Below, piece by piece: positions 19,344 through 30,346 of a stretch of DNA of 62,965 nucleotides. The DNA is from Corynebacterium sp. GTDB taxonomy: Bacteria > Actinomycetota > Actinomycetes > Mycobacteriales > Mycobacteriaceae. Under the pieces are notes generated by a model, which was not told where the DNA came from, ran no database searches, and saw only the letters and a list, made by a program, of their open reading frames with translations. Every line of letters starts with the position of its first letter. Position 1 is the stretch's first letter. Position numbers and translations under genes: made by a program. The DNA is taken from contig JAUMZY010000009.1 of assembly GCA_030527885.1 (NCBI GenBank), forward strand, positions 1-62,965, in the 5' to 3' direction.

Positions 19344-20306
19344 ATGATGATCTTTACTCTTTCTGGTACAAATACGCATGAGATTGCTAAGACGTTAGTG
19401 GAGATTCGTGATGATGGTAGTCAGGGAGCTACGTCGCGAGTATTGACGCTGATTGTGGTGGCGAAGGATACGGATGATATTAAGTCGGTGACGGATGCGA
19501 CGAAGGATGCGTCGCGAGAGCATCCATGTCGGGTGATTGTGTTGGTCACTGGGGATCCGGATAAGGATAGTCGCATTGATGCTGAGGTACGGATTGGGGG
19601 TGATGCGGGTGCTTCGGAGATCATTGTGATTGATTTGGAGGGGGAAGTTACGCGGCATTTAGTGCATGTGGTAACGCCGTTGTTGTTGCCGGATACACCA
19701 ATTGTGGTGTGGTGGCCATATACGGCACCGGTGAATCCTGCGGAGGATCCGTTGGGCCGGATTGCACAGCGGCGAATCATGGATGCGCAGAAAGATTCGT
19801 TAGTGGATGCGTTATATAACCGGCGGAATTCTTATGCCGATGGGGATTCTGATTTAGCATGGGCGCGGATTACGCCGTGGCGGGGGGTGTTAGCGTCGGC
19901 GTTGGACCAGCCGCCGCATGAGGATGTTTCGGAGGCCCGGATTTATGGGGCGGCGAATTGTCCAAGTGTAGATTTGGCAGCTGGGTGGTTGGCGAATCGG
20001 TTGGGGGTGCCGGTGACGCGGATTGCTACAGATGGTACGACCATAGTAAAGAAGGAGTTGAATCTGCATGTGATTCCGGTGAGCCGGGTGGAGTTGGTGC
20101 GTGCTTCTGGGGTGGTGGTGTTGGAGGCGTTGGCTGATAATCAGACAATTGCGGTGACGGTTCCGGGCCGGGAGCCGGCGCGAGTAGCGGTGAATTTGCG
20201 TACTGATGCTGATTGTTTGGCGGAGGAATTGCGTCACCTTGATCCTGATCATGCTTATGGTGAGGTGTTGCGTGGTCTTAATCGTGTGTCGTATCCGGTG
20301 GTGTAA
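19344..20306 (+). CDS. opcA: Glucose-6-phosphate dehydrogenase assembly protein OpcA
   Basis: A 320-residue OpcA-family protein. OpcA assembles or activates G6P dehydrogenase in cyanobacteria and actinobacteria. The family segments RVLTLIVVAKD, HPCRVIVLVTGDP and PDTPIVVWWPYTAP are present. It starts 13 bases after zwf. Two tandem ATGs (19344 and 19347) follow AAGGTG; either may be used. It precedes pgl by 11 bases in the same transcript. Confidence 0.96.
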   Translation: MMIFTLSGTNTHEIAKTLVEIRDDGSQGATSRVLTLIVVAKDTDDIKSVTDATKDASREHPCRVIVLVTGDPDKDSRIDAEVRIGGDAGASEIIVIDLEGEVTRHLVHVVTPLLLPDTPIVVWWPYTAPVNPAEDPLGRIAQRRIMDAQKDSLVDALYNRRNSYADGDSDLAWARITPWRGVLASALDQPPHEDVSEARIYGAANCPSVDLAAGWLANRLGVPVTRIATDGTTIVKKELNLHVIPVSRVELVRASGVVVLEALADNQTIAVTVPGREPARVAVNLRTDADCLAEELRHLDPDHAYGEVLRGLNRVSYPVV

Positions 20307-20317
20307 GGAGTTTACTC

Positions 20318-21043
20318 TTGGTGAACGTTGTACGGCTTGCTACTGTTGATGATGTGTGTCAGGCGGCGGCGGCGGAGTTTGTCAAAGTGGTGCAGGAGGT
20401 GAGCAAGACTGGTGGGAAGCATGGGGATGGGCATGCCCGGGTGGTGCTTACTGGGGGTGGTGCTGGTATTGGATTGTTGCGGTTGCTTGTCGACGCTGAC
20501 ATCAACTGGGAGTTAGTGCATATCTTTTTTGGCGATGAGCGCAATGTGGCGGTGACGCATCCAGAGTCGAATGAGGGGCAGGCTCGGGAGGTATTATTGG
20601 ATCGCATTCATATTCCGGAAGCCAATATTCATGGTTATGGTTTGGGCCGGGGTGTGGATTTGGGGGATGCAGCGGAGGCGTATCAGGCGGTGCTGCATGA
20701 TTTTGCGCCGCAGGGGTTTGATCTGCACTTGTTGGGTATGGGTGGTGAGGGGCATATTAATTCCCTGTTTCCGCATACCCCGGCGGTGGCGGAGGAAACG
20801 GCGTTGGTGGTGCCGGTGTATGATTCGCCGAAGCCGCCGCCGGAGCGCACCACGTTGACGTTGCCGGCGGTAAGGTCGGCGGATCGAGTGTGGTTGTTGG
20901 TTGCTGGTGCGGAGAAGGCGGAAGCTGCTGCGCAGGTGGTGTCTGATGCTGATCCTGTGGAGTGGCCAGCAGCGGGCGCGCACGGTCTGGTAGATACGAC
21001 GCTGTTTGTGGCGGCAGATGCGGCTGGGTTGATTGAGTCGTAG
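20318..21043 (+). CDS. pgl: 6-phosphogluconolactonase (DevB type)
   Basis: A 241-residue sugar-phosphate isomerase-fold hydrolase that opens 6-phosphogluconolactone, the product of Zwf. GGGAGIGLLRLL near residue 46 and HIFFGDERNVAVTHPESNEG near residue 70 are family motifs; GMGGEGHINSLFP carries the active-site histidine. The start may be TTG at 20318 or GTG at 20321; AAGGAG lies 7 or 10 bases upstream. It is the last gene before the terminators at 21053-21138. Confidence 0.95.
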   Translation: MVNVVRLATVDDVCQAAAAEFVKVVQEVSKTGGKHGDGHARVVLTGGGAGIGLLRLLVDADINWELVHIFFGDERNVAVTHPESNEGQAREVLLDRIHIPEANIHGYGLGRGVDLGDAAEAYQAVLHDFAPQGFDLHLLGMGGEGHINSLFPHTPAVAEETALVVPVYDSPKPPPERTTLTLPAVRSADRVWLLVAGAEKAEAAAQVVSDADPVEWPAAGAHGLVDTTLFVAADAAGLIES

Positions 21044-21052
21044 TATGCCGGA

Positions 21053-21095
21053 AAGGCTCTGTCTAAGGTCTCCTACATACCTTAGACAGAGCCTT
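21053..21095. repeat. Perfect 17-base inverted repeat with 9-base loop after pgl
   Basis: AAGGCTCTGTCTAAGGT (21053-21069) is followed after CTCCTACAT by its exact reverse complement (21079-21095). The stem is unusually long and perfect for an intrinsic terminator and no T-run follows it. It may be a strong terminator hairpin, since a canonical terminator follows at 21116, or joined ends of a lost mobile element, as GGCTCTGT-type starts are common in insertion-sequence ends. The sequence alone does not decide. Confidence 0.8.
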
Positions 21096-21115
21096 CTTGC
21101 TACACCATCTTATTG

Positions 21116-21138
21116 GCGGATACCTTGCTCCGCTTTTT
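21116..21138 (+). terminator. Intrinsic terminator of the zwf-opcA-pgl transcript
   Basis: GCGGA (21116-21120), an 8-base loop and TCCGC (21129-21133) are followed directly by TTTTT (21134-21138). It is short but canonical, 73 bases after the pgl stop. Confidence 0.6.
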
Positions 21139-21218
21139 ATACCGATAACGGTTGATGGTTGCACGTTGTAAATCTTTGCCCCTAAGTATAGCACATCTAC
21201 ATTTGAGTATGTCAAGGG

Positions 21219-21248
21219 CCACGGCATGGTTTTTGGTTCATACCGTGG
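21219..21248 (-). terminator. Candidate hairpin terminator downstream of secG
   Basis: CCACGGCATG and CATACCGTGG form a 10-base stem with one mismatch and a 10-base loop, 15 bases past the secG stop. No T-run follows on the minus strand, so termination is only probable. Confidence 0.4.
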
Positions 21249-21263
21249 TCGGGGCGCATATTT

Positions 21264-21497
21264 TTAACCGTATAGTTGCAATAGGTTGAGCACCACGATA
21301 CATGCGATCCACACGAGGCCGGTGATGATGGTGAATCGGTCCAGGTTTTTCTCTACCACGGTGGAACCAGAGAGGTTGGATTGGACGCCGCCGCCGAAGA
21401 GGCTGGACAGGCCACCGCCTTTACCCCTGTGAAGTAACACGAAGAGTGTCATTAACACGCAAGATACAACCAGGATTATCTGGAGTGCAAGTGTCAT
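21264..21497 (-). CDS. secG: Preprotein translocase subunit SecG
   Basis: A 77-residue membrane protein of the SecYEG channel with two hydrophobic segments (residues about 3-20 and 56-74). Between them lies HRGKGGGLSSLFGGG, the conserved glycine-rich loop of SecG. It lies downstream of ppc on the same strand with 64 bases between, as in C. glutamicum. Confidence 0.95.
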   Translation of the reverse strand: MTLALQIILVVSCVLMTLFVLLHRGKGGGLSSLFGGGVQSNLSGSTVVEKNLDRFTIITGLVWIACIVVLNLLQLYG

Positions 21498-21561
21498 CTA
21501 ACTAAAACCTTCAATCTTCATTACGCTGTTTTCTCACCAAAGCATACACGAATTTTTAAGG

Positions 21562-24318
21562 TTAACCAGAATTGCGGAGGGCGGTAGCTAACCCATTCAT
21601 GGTGAGTCGGATGCCGTGCCCTACCCATGGGTCGTCGGTTCCTTCCCGGTAGCGGCGCAGCAGTTCCAGCTGAATGACGTTGAGCGGCAGCAGGTAGGGG
21701 TAGCGGCGACGTACGGAACGGGCCAACATGGGGTTATCAGCTAGCAGGCTGTCTACCCCCGTGATGGCGAAGAACATTTGGGTTGTGAGTTCGAATTCTT
21801 CCCGAATGTTGGTGTAGATGCGATGTGCGGCTTCTTTGTCTGCCACGAGGTCGGCGTAGAGGCCGGCCAGGGTGATTTCTACTTTGCTCATCACCTGCGC
21901 CATGTTGGAGAGCACCGAATTGAAGAAGGGCCAGGTTTCGTACAGGTTCCGGAGGGTGGCAAGCCGGGTGTCCGGGTCCTGCGCCACCCATTGTTGCAGG
22001 GCGGTGCCCATGCCGTACCAGCCGGGCAGCATGACGCGGGCCTGCGCCCAGGAAAGCACCCAGGGAATGGCCCGCAGGTCGGAAATGGCGGCGGTTTGCT
22101 TCCGGGAGGCGGGCCGGGAACCAATGTTCAGGTCGCCGATTTCTGCCAAGGGTGTGGAGGAGGTGAAGTATTCGATGAAACCGGGGTCGTTGTGGACCAG
22201 GTCAGCGTATTTGGTTTGGCTCAGGGCGGAGATGTCGCGCATGATTTGGTAGGCGGGTTCGGGGTCGCCTTGCCATTCCTCTACTTCTAGGAGGGAGGCT
22301 TCGATCGTAGCCGACACGAGGGCTTCGAGGTTGCGGCGGGCGGTTTCTGGGGAGCCGTATTTGGCGGAAATGATTTCGCCTTGTTCGGTGATGCGCACTG
22401 CCCCGTGGACGGCACCTTGGGGTTGAGCCAGAATGGCATTGTAGGAAGGGCCGCCACCACGGCCGACGGCGCCACCACGCCCGTGGAAGAGCCGGAGGAA
22501 GATGTTATACTGGTTACTGACTTCGACGAGGTCAAGTTCAGCCTCGTATAGCGCCCAGTTGGCGGCAAAATAGCCACCGTCTTTGTTGGAGTCAGAGTAC
22601 CCCAACATGATTTCCTGCACATCTCCGCGTTGCTGCACATAGTTGCGGTACAGGGGGATGTTCCAGAGGTCTTCGATGATGCCGGCGCCGGCCTGCAAAT
22701 CCTCAATGGTTTCGAACAGTGGAATGATATCCACCGTGCCCGTGGGGTGGTCCCCGTTGGCGTGCACCAGGCCGAATTCTTTCAGCAGCACCATGGCTTC
22801 CAGAATGTCGGATACGGATTGCGCCATGGAAATGATGGAGTGCGGAATCATGCGCGGCCCGAAGGCGTCCACGGCTTGCTTGGCGGCGGCCAGCAGGTCG
22901 AGTTCGCGCTGCGTGGCTTCGGCGAAAGGCTCGGGGTCGTTCGGGATGATCGGGCGGGGGCTCTTCAACTCCCCCACCAGCAATTCCACCTTCTGGTCTT
23001 CCGGGAGGCTGCGGTAGTCCGGGTGCACGTGGGCGCGGGCGAAGATTTCGGTGAGGAAATCCTCGTAGCTTTCGGAGTTTTGCCGCAGGTCCATGGAATA
23101 AAGGTGGAAGCCGAAGGTGCTCACTGCGGTGCGGATGCGCTGCAGCCGGTCGTCGGCAATGAGGTGATCGTGATTGGCGCGCAGGGAATCATCAATGACG
23201 GCGAGATCATCGAGAACCTGATCGGGGACGGTGTATGGTGCATGCTTGGTAAACCAGGAGCCTTCCACGGCGTCGCTGTTGATCAGGGCGGCCAGGGTGG
23301 CCAGAACGCGGCCGCGGATGCCATGCACGGCCCGTCGATAAGGCTCATCAATGCGGGCGGGAATGTTGTTGTGCCCCTGCTCGGCGAGTTCGAGGAGTTC
23401 GGGGGTGACGTTGGCCAGCCGGTCCGACAGTGACAGTTCGTGCTCTAATTGGTGCAGTTCCTGCACGTAGTACTTCAGAACGGTTTCGGCCGCGCGGGAC
23501 GTGGCGTAGTGCAGCGTGTCGGCGGTGACGTAGGGGTTACCGTCGTGGTCGCCGCCGATCCACGAACCGGGTTGGATCACCGACATGTGGTTATTGCTGA
23601 TGCCGAATTGGGTGGCGAAGGCTTCGTTCACCGCCTGGTTGATGTCCGGGATGGCCTGCAAGAGAGACAGTTTGTAGTAGCGCAACCCCACTTCAATTTC
23701 ATCTTCGATGCGGGGGCGGGCCACCCGGATTAGGGCGGTTTGCCACAGGGTGGTGAGCCACCGGGTGAGTTGCTGCTCAATGTCGGCTAGGCGGCCGGCG
23801 GTCAGGGCGTTCTCTGGGGCGGCCAGCACCTCGTGGCGGCGCAGCATCAGGGCGGTGATGTGCTCCTGGGCGTCGAAGACGGTGCGGCGGCGGGTTTCCG
23901 TGGGGTGCGCCGTCAGCACGGGCGCCACCTGCGCGTTTGCGAGTAATTGGTTTACCTTATCACGGTCGATGGTGGCGCCGGCGAGTTTGGTCCAGGTGGC
24001 TTCCAGCGTCGAATCGGGAGCGGGCAGGCCAGCTTCCCGGTCGGCAATGTAGGTGTCATTGTCGTGAATATCTTCCACCAGGTTGGCCAGCAATGCGAAG
24101 TGGTTGAAGGCACGCACGATGGGCAGGAATTCCTGAGCAGTACCGTCGCGGAATTGGTTCACGAGGGCGGAAATATCGCCTTTGCCTTGGGCAACGTTGA
24201 AGGCGGCAGTGCGGGCGTTTTCCACCCGGTTGAATACATCTTCGCCTTCTTGTTCGGCAATGACACTACCGAGGAGTTTACCGAGGTAGCGGATGTCTTT
24301 TTTCAGCTGTTTAGTCAT
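21562..24318 (-). CDS. ppc: Phosphoenolpyruvate carboxylase
   Basis: A 918-residue anaplerotic enzyme that carboxylates phosphoenolpyruvate to oxaloacetate. The catalytic motifs VLTAHPTETRRR, GYSDSNKDGGY and FHGRGGAVGRGGGP are intact, and the protein ends in RNSG, the usual C-terminal NxG that takes part in aspartate inhibition. The ATG at 24318 (TKQLKKDIRYLG) follows GGAAAG by six bases; a frame open to 24345 lacks family residues. It follows tpiA across 83 bases that hold a hairpin. Confidence 0.98.
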   Translation of the reverse strand: MTKQLKKDIRYLGKLLGSVIAEQEGEDVFNRVENARTAAFNVAQGKGDISALVNQFRDGTAQEFLPIVRAFNHFALLANLVEDIHDNDTYIADREAGLPAPDSTLEATWTKLAGATIDRDKVNQLLANAQVAPVLTAHPTETRRRTVFDAQEHITALMLRRHEVLAAPENALTAGRLADIEQQLTRWLTTLWQTALIRVARPRIEDEIEVGLRYYKLSLLQAIPDINQAVNEAFATQFGISNNHMSVIQPGSWIGGDHDGNPYVTADTLHYATSRAAETVLKYYVQELHQLEHELSLSDRLANVTPELLELAEQGHNNIPARIDEPYRRAVHGIRGRVLATLAALINSDAVEGSWFTKHAPYTVPDQVLDDLAVIDDSLRANHDHLIADDRLQRIRTAVSTFGFHLYSMDLRQNSESYEDFLTEIFARAHVHPDYRSLPEDQKVELLVGELKSPRPIIPNDPEPFAEATQRELDLLAAAKQAVDAFGPRMIPHSIISMAQSVSDILEAMVLLKEFGLVHANGDHPTGTVDIIPLFETIEDLQAGAGIIEDLWNIPLYRNYVQQRGDVQEIMLGYSDSNKDGGYFAANWALYEAELDLVEVSNQYNIFLRLFHGRGGAVGRGGGPSYNAILAQPQGAVHGAVRITEQGEIISAKYGSPETARRNLEALVSATIEASLLEVEEWQGDPEPAYQIMRDISALSQTKYADLVHNDPGFIEYFTSSTPLAEIGDLNIGSRPASRKQTAAISDLRAIPWVLSWAQARVMLPGWYGMGTALQQWVAQDPDTRLATLRNLYETWPFFNSVLSNMAQVMSKVEITLAGLYADLVADKEAAHRIYTNIREEFELTTQMFFAITGVDSLLADNPMLARSVRRRYPYLLPLNVIQLELLRRYREGTDDPWVGHGIRLTMNGLATALRNSG

Positions 24319-24350
24319 TTTTACTTTCCATAGGTGCCAGCACACAATAG

Positions 24351-24378
24351 GACCGCTGCTTTAGCAAAAACAGCGGTC
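24351..24378. terminator. Hairpin between tpiA and ppc (weak terminator or attenuator)
   Basis: GACCGCTG (24351-24358) pairs with CAGCGGTC (24371-24378) around a 12-base loop that contains a run of five A. It lies 23 bases past the tpiA stop. There is no T-run after the stem, so some readthrough into ppc is likely. Confidence 0.4.
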
Positions 24379-24401
24379 AAGTTATGGGGTTATGTGGGTG
24401 A

Positions 24402-25184
24402 TCAGAAAGGCCCGCCTGCAGCGTTGGCTGCCAGCTTGGCAAAATCTTCACCGTCGAGCGAAGCGCCACCGACGAGGCCACCATCAACATCAGGCTGCCC
24501 AACGATTTCGGCGACGGTATCGGTCTTGACGGAACCGCCATACAGAATGCGGATGGTATCGGCAATATCGGCCCCGGCGAGTTCTACCAAGAGTTGGCGA
24601 ATGGCGTGGCAGACTTCCTGCGCGTCCGCAGCAGAAGCAACTTTGCCGGTGCCGATGGCCCACACGGGTTCATAGGCGATGACAGTGCGTTCCAGTTCCT
24701 CGGCACTGAGCCCAGCCAGGGACCTGCGGGTTTGCTCTACCACGTATTCCACGTGGTTGCCGGCTTCCCGAATCTCCAGTGGTTCGCCCACACACACAAT
24801 GGGATGTAGTTGGTGCTTCAGCGCAATCTTGGCTTTGGCTGCAACCAGTTCATCGGTTTCGTTGTGGTATTCCCGGCGCTCTGAGTGGCCTACGACAACC
24901 CAGGTGACGCCAAGAGGTTTGAGCATTTCGGCGGAAATTTCCCCGGTGTAGGCGCCAGATTCGTGTTGGGATACGTCCTGTGCGCCGTAAGTGATGTGCA
25001 TTTTGTCACCTTCGACGAGGGTTTGCACGGAGCGCAGGTAAACAAAGGGGACGATGACTGCGACGTCTACTTTTTCGTAGTAGTTTTTGGGGAGTGCGAA
25101 GTCAAGTTTTTGGACTGTGCCGATGGCTTCTTTGAGGATGAGGTTCATCTTCCAGTTGCCTGCGATGAGTGGTTTACGTGCCAT
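24402..25184 (-). CDS. tpiA: Triosephosphate isomerase
   Basis: A 260-residue TIM-barrel enzyme that interconverts dihydroxyacetone phosphate and glyceraldehyde 3-phosphate. The catalytic residues are visible: Lys12 (GNWKMN), His100 (VVGHSERR) and Glu172 ([12 protein letters not shown]). The phosphate loop GGSVK and the C-terminal GGLVGGASL are intact. It follows pgk by 33 bases; gap-pgk-tpiA-ppc is the usual corynebacterial order. Confidence 0.98.
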   Translation of the reverse strand: MARKPLIAGNWKMNLILKEAIGTVQKLDFALPKNYYEKVDVAVIVPFVYLRSVQTLVEGDKMHITYGAQDVSQHESGAYTGEISAEMLKPLGVTWVVVGHSERREYHNETDELVAAKAKIALKHQLHPIVCVGEPLEIREAGNHVEYVVEQTRRSLAGLSAEELERTVIAYEPVWAIGTGKVASAADAQEVCHAIRQLLVELAGADIADTIRILYGGSVKTDTVAEIVGQPDVDGGLVGGASLDGEDFAKLAANAAGGPF

Positions 25185-25217
25185 AGTGGTTCCTTTCGGT
25201 GGTTGCTTTTCGATGAG

Positions 25218-26432
25218 TTAGCTTTCCAAGACCTCAACGCCTGGGAGTTTCTTGCCTTCCAGGTATTCCAGGGAGGCGCCGCCACCGGTGGAAATGTGGC
25301 TGAAACCATCCTCATCCAGGCCGAGTTGCCGCACAGCTGCGGCGGAATCGCCGCCACCTACCACGGAGAAGGCCCCTTGGGCGGTGGCCGCAATGATAGC
25401 TTCTGCTACGCCGCGGGTGCCTGCGGAGAAGGCTTCGAATTCGAACACGCCCATGGGTCCGTTCCAGAAGACAGTCTTAGCGGTGGCTAGAACGTCGGCA
25501 TATTTCTTGACGGTTTCCGGCCCGACATCCAAGGACATCCAGACTTCTGGGATGCCGTCGAGTGGTACCACTTTGTTTTCTGCGTCGGCGGCGAAGCCTA
25601 CGGCAGCTACCAGGTCGACGGGGAGAACCAGTTTGTCACCGAATTGCTTGAGCAGTTCCTTGCACTTGTCGATTTGTTCTTCTTGGAGCAGGGATTGTTG
25701 CACGTTGATGCCCTGTGCTGCGAGGAAGGTGTAGCACATGCCGCCGCCGATAATGACTTTGTCAGCTTTTTGGGCAAGTGCTTCGATGACGCCGAGTTTG
25801 TCGGAGACTTTGGCGCCGCCGAGAACCACCACGTAGGGGCGCTCGGGGGCTTCGGCGACTTTCTTTAAGACGTCGATTTCTTTTTGCACAAGGCCGCCGG
25901 CGTAGTGCGGCAGGCGCTTGGCTACGTCATAGACGGAGGCTTGAGCACGGTGGACCACGCCGAAACCATCGGAGACGAAGGCGCCGTTTTCGGCGGCGAG
26001 GGCCACAAGTTGGTCAGCAAAGGTGCCGCGTTCTGCTTCGTCTTTGGAGGTTTCACGGGGATCAAAGCGCACGTTTTCCAACAGTAGGACATCACCGTCA
26101 TTGAGGCCGTTGGCACGTTCGTGGGCGTCCTCCCCTACAACGTCGCCGGCTAGTGCTACGTATTGGCCGAGAGCATCGGCTAATGCGGCGGCGACGGGTG
26201 CCAGGGAATATTTGGGGTTGACTTCGCCTTTGGGCCGTCCGAGGTGGGCCATAAGGATGACGCGAGCACCGGCCTCCGAGAGTGCCTTGATGGTGGGCAG
26301 GGATGCGGTGATGCGGCCTGCGTCGGTGATTTCACCGGCGTCGTTGAGGGGAACATTGAAGTCGGATCGTACCAGGATATGGCGGGATTCTACGCCTTCG
26401 CTGATGAGGTCTTGGAGGGTTTTTACAGTCAT
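25218..26432 (-). CDS. pgk: Phosphoglycerate kinase
   Basis: A 404-residue glycolytic kinase that makes ATP from 1,3-bisphosphoglycerate. Motifs: [10 protein letters not shown] and [26 protein letters not shown] in the N-domain, [15 protein letters not shown] and the C-domain [13 protein letters not shown]. The ATG is at 26432. A terminator lies between gap and pgk (26467-26503), so pgk expression depends on readthrough or on its own promoter. Confidence 0.98.
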   Translation of the reverse strand: MTVKTLQDLISEGVESRHILVRSDFNVPLNDAGEITDAGRITASLPTIKALSEAGARVILMAHLGRPKGEVNPKYSLAPVAAALADALGQYVALAGDVVGEDAHERANGLNDGDVLLLENVRFDPRETSKDEAERGTFADQLVALAAENGAFVSDGFGVVHRAQASVYDVAKRLPHYAGGLVQKEIDVLKKVAEAPERPYVVVLGGAKVSDKLGVIEALAQKADKVIIGGGMCYTFLAAQGINVQQSLLQEEQIDKCKELLKQFGDKLVLPVDLVAAVGFAADAENKVVPLDGIPEVWMSLDVGPETVKKYADVLATAKTVFWNGPMGVFEFEAFSAGTRGVAEAIIAATAQGAFSVVGGGDSAAAVRQLGLDEDGFSHISTGGGASLEYLEGKKLPGVEVLES

Positions 26433-26466
26433 CTACGTGTGCCTTTCACAAAATTATGTTTGTTCT

Positions 26467-26503
26467 AAAAAATCCCCGAGGCGCGGGTGGCTAACCTCGG
26501 GGA
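26467..26503 (-). terminator. Intrinsic terminator after gap
   Basis: On the minus strand, TCCCCGAGG and CCTCGGGGA form a perfect 9-base stem with a 13-base loop, followed by TTTTTT. It lies 24 bases after the gap stop and before pgk. This is the clearest intrinsic terminator in the window. Confidence 0.85.
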
Positions 26504-26527
26504 CGTCTATATCAACGGTACTGGGTC

Positions 26528-28178
<1,651 letters not shown>

Positions 28179-29168
28179 CTAGCTTTCCTCCAAAAGCTCC
28201 TCAGTCACCACCGCCTGCGTATCCGGAATCCCCAGCTCCTTGGCCCGCTTATCTGCCATCGACAACAACCGGCGGATCCGGCCTGCCACCGCATCCTTCG
28301 TCAACTGCGGCTCTGCCAACCGGCCCAATTCCTCCAACGACGCCTGCCGATACTTCACCCGCAACTGCCCCGCCTCAGCCAAATGATCCGGCACATCATC
28401 CCCCAAAATGGTCATGGCCCGCTCCACGCGCGCCGCCGCCGCCACAGCCGCCCGCGCCGACCGTCGCAAGTTAGCATCATCAAAATTCGCCAACCGATTA
28501 TTCGACGGCCGCGTCTCCCGCCGCAACCGCTTTTCATCCCACTGCAACCGCGTCACATGCGCCCCCATGCGAGCCAACAACGACCCCACATCCTGACCAT
28601 CCCGAATAGAAACCTTCTCTACCCCCCGAGACTCCTTAGTCTTCGCGCTAATCCCCAACCTCCGGGCGCACCCCACCAACGCCAACGACGTTTCCTGCCC
28701 CGGGCAACTCACCTCCAGGCCACTGCTGCGCGCCGGGTCCCCCAGCTGCCCGGTGGCCAAAAAGGCCCCCCGCCAAGCGGCTTCCGCCTGATCCACGCTG
28801 CCGCGAACCACTTGCGTCGGCAAGCCGCGTACCTGCTGCCCCGATCGTGTCACCAGCCCCACCCGCCGGATCAGCGTCTGCACATTATCGGTAATCCGCA
28901 ACAAATACTGCGCCGCCTTCCGCGACGACATCGCCCCCAGCTCCAAGAACGACACATTGGTTTCCGACAACTCTTCTATATTCTGCTTGAGCCGGGTCGC
29001 CGCCGCGCGGGCCTCCAATTCCACTTCCAGCACCGGCTTATTGGCAACCACGCTCAATTCGCCGGCGAAGCGGATCATGGCGGCCACTTCCGCGATGCGC
29101 ACATCCTTGGACTTTATTTCCACCCGACATAATTCTTCTTTGACGCTGGTTGTAAGATCATCGGGCAT
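28179..29168 (-). CDS. whiA: WhiA family DNA-binding regulator
   Basis: A 329-residue protein with the N-terminal homing-endonuclease-like (LAGLIDADG-type) fold and the C-terminal helix-turn-helix of Whi[10 protein letters not shown] is the family start, and [37 protein letters not shown] is the C-terminal domain. WhiA controls sporulation septation in Streptomyces and division-related genes elsewhere. The ATG is preceded by AAGGAA. It follows yvcK across 145 bases in the conserved rapZ-yvcK-whiA order. Confidence 0.97.
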   Translation of the reverse strand: MPDDLTTSVKEELCRVEIKSKDVRIAEVAAMIRFAGELSVVANKPVLEVELEARAAATRLKQNIEELSETNVSFLELGAMSSRKAAQYLLRITDNVQTLIRRVGLVTRSGQQVRGLPTQVVRGSVDQAEAAWRGAFLATGQLGDPARSSGLEVSCPGQETSLALVGCARRLGISAKTKESRGVEKVSIRDGQDVGSLLARMGAHVTRLQWDEKRLRRETRPSNNRLANFDDANLRRSARAAVAAAARVERAMTILGDDVPDHLAEAGQLRVKYRQASLEELGRLAEPQLTKDAVAGRIRRLLSMADKRAKELGIPDTQAVVTEELLEES

Positions 29169-29313
29169 AGAAAATTCCTTATAACTCTGCTTGTAGATTA
29201 GATTTAGTAGTTAATAATTGTGCTAAATTTTGGTGTTAGACACGCGAAGCACGCTGCACCAATACATTCTAACCCGACGCACCCCACCACGGCATTAGTT
29301 TGTGCACAAGCGA

Positions 29314-30309
29314 TTAGGCCAGGCACTCCGCCTGCAACGCCGCCGCCAGCTTCTGCGGATCATGCCGAGACTTGTAATACCCCTGGGAATCCTCCTCCCG
29401 CACATCATGGAACGCCAACCGCGCCCCAATGTTGGCCGCAGCCCGGGCGAGATACGTGCGATCCACCTCATGCGGAACAGAATGCTCATCAACAATGACC
29501 ACATCAGCGCTGAAGGAATCCGCGTGTTGCTTCAGAATGTGCAGGTAACGTTCAGCCGTAAACCCAGCCGTTTCGCCAGGTTCAGCATCAAGGTTCACCA
29601 CAACAATTTTGCGCGCCTTGCAGTTCTCCAATGCATCAGTAACACCCGGAACAAGAAGATGCGGAACAACCGAAGTAAACCACGAACCCGGGCCAAGCGT
29701 AATAATATCGGCCGCCTCAAGCGCCGCTAACGCCTGGTCACAAGCCACGGCATCCTCCGGGACGAGTCGGACGCGGCGGACAGATCCAACCGTCGTCGCC
29801 ACAGCCACCTGACCCCGAACCTGCCGCACAATGCGCGGATCCGCATCCAGCCCACCCACCTCAGCTTCTATTTCTAGGGGTTGCTCACACACCGGAAGCA
29901 CCCGGCCCTCCGCGCGGATGAGCCGGGCCACAACATCAAGGGCCGCGACTTCTGATTGCAGAATGTCATACAGGCCGGCGATGAGCATGTTCCCCACCGC
30001 GTGCCCGGCGAGCGCACCGGAACCACCAAACCGGTGCTGCAGCGTGGCTTCCCACATGCGCCCTTCCTCATCGCGCGGGGCCAGCGCGGACAGCGCCATG
30101 CGCAAATCCCCAGGCGGAATGTGGCCAAGTTCACGGCGAATCCGGCCGGAAGATCCACCGTCGTCTGCAACGGTGACGATGGCGGTGATGCTGGCTGGCT
30201 TGAGCGTCCGAAGAGCGCTGAGCGTTTGGAAGAGACCATGCCCGCCGCCAAGGCTGGCGACCTTGAGGTTGCTGAGTGTTCCTGGGGTGGGGGTGTTACT
30301 GGTGGTCAC
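29314..30309 (-). CDS. yvcK: YvcK/CofD-like protein (gluconeogenesis factor)
   Basis: A 331-residue YvcK-family protein with the CofD-like fold. GGGHGLFQTLSALR (about residues 21-34), VTVADDGGSSGRIRRELG and PGDLRMALSALA are family blocks; they would bind a UDP-sugar. YvcK is needed for growth on gluconeogenic carbon sources and for cell shape in several Gram-positive species. The GTG is at 30309. It lies 37 bases after rapZ. Confidence 0.96.
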   Translation of the reverse strand: MTTSNTPTPGTLSNLKVASLGGGHGLFQTLSALRTLKPASITAIVTVADDGGSSGRIRRELGHIPPGDLRMALSALAPRDEEGRMWEATLQHRFGGSGALAGHAVGNMLIAGLYDILQSEVAALDVVARLIRAEGRVLPVCEQPLEIEAEVGGLDADPRIVRQVRGQVAVATTVGSVRRVRLVPEDAVACDQALAALEAADIITLGPGSWFTSVVPHLLVPGVTDALENCKARKIVVVNLDAEPGETAGFTAERYLHILKQHADSFSADVVIVDEHSVPHEVDRTYLARAAANIGARLAFHDVREEDSQGYYKSRHDPQKLAAALQAECLA

Positions 30310-30346
30310 GTTATTTTTACCTTCCGCTCAACTGCTAGCCGCCATA

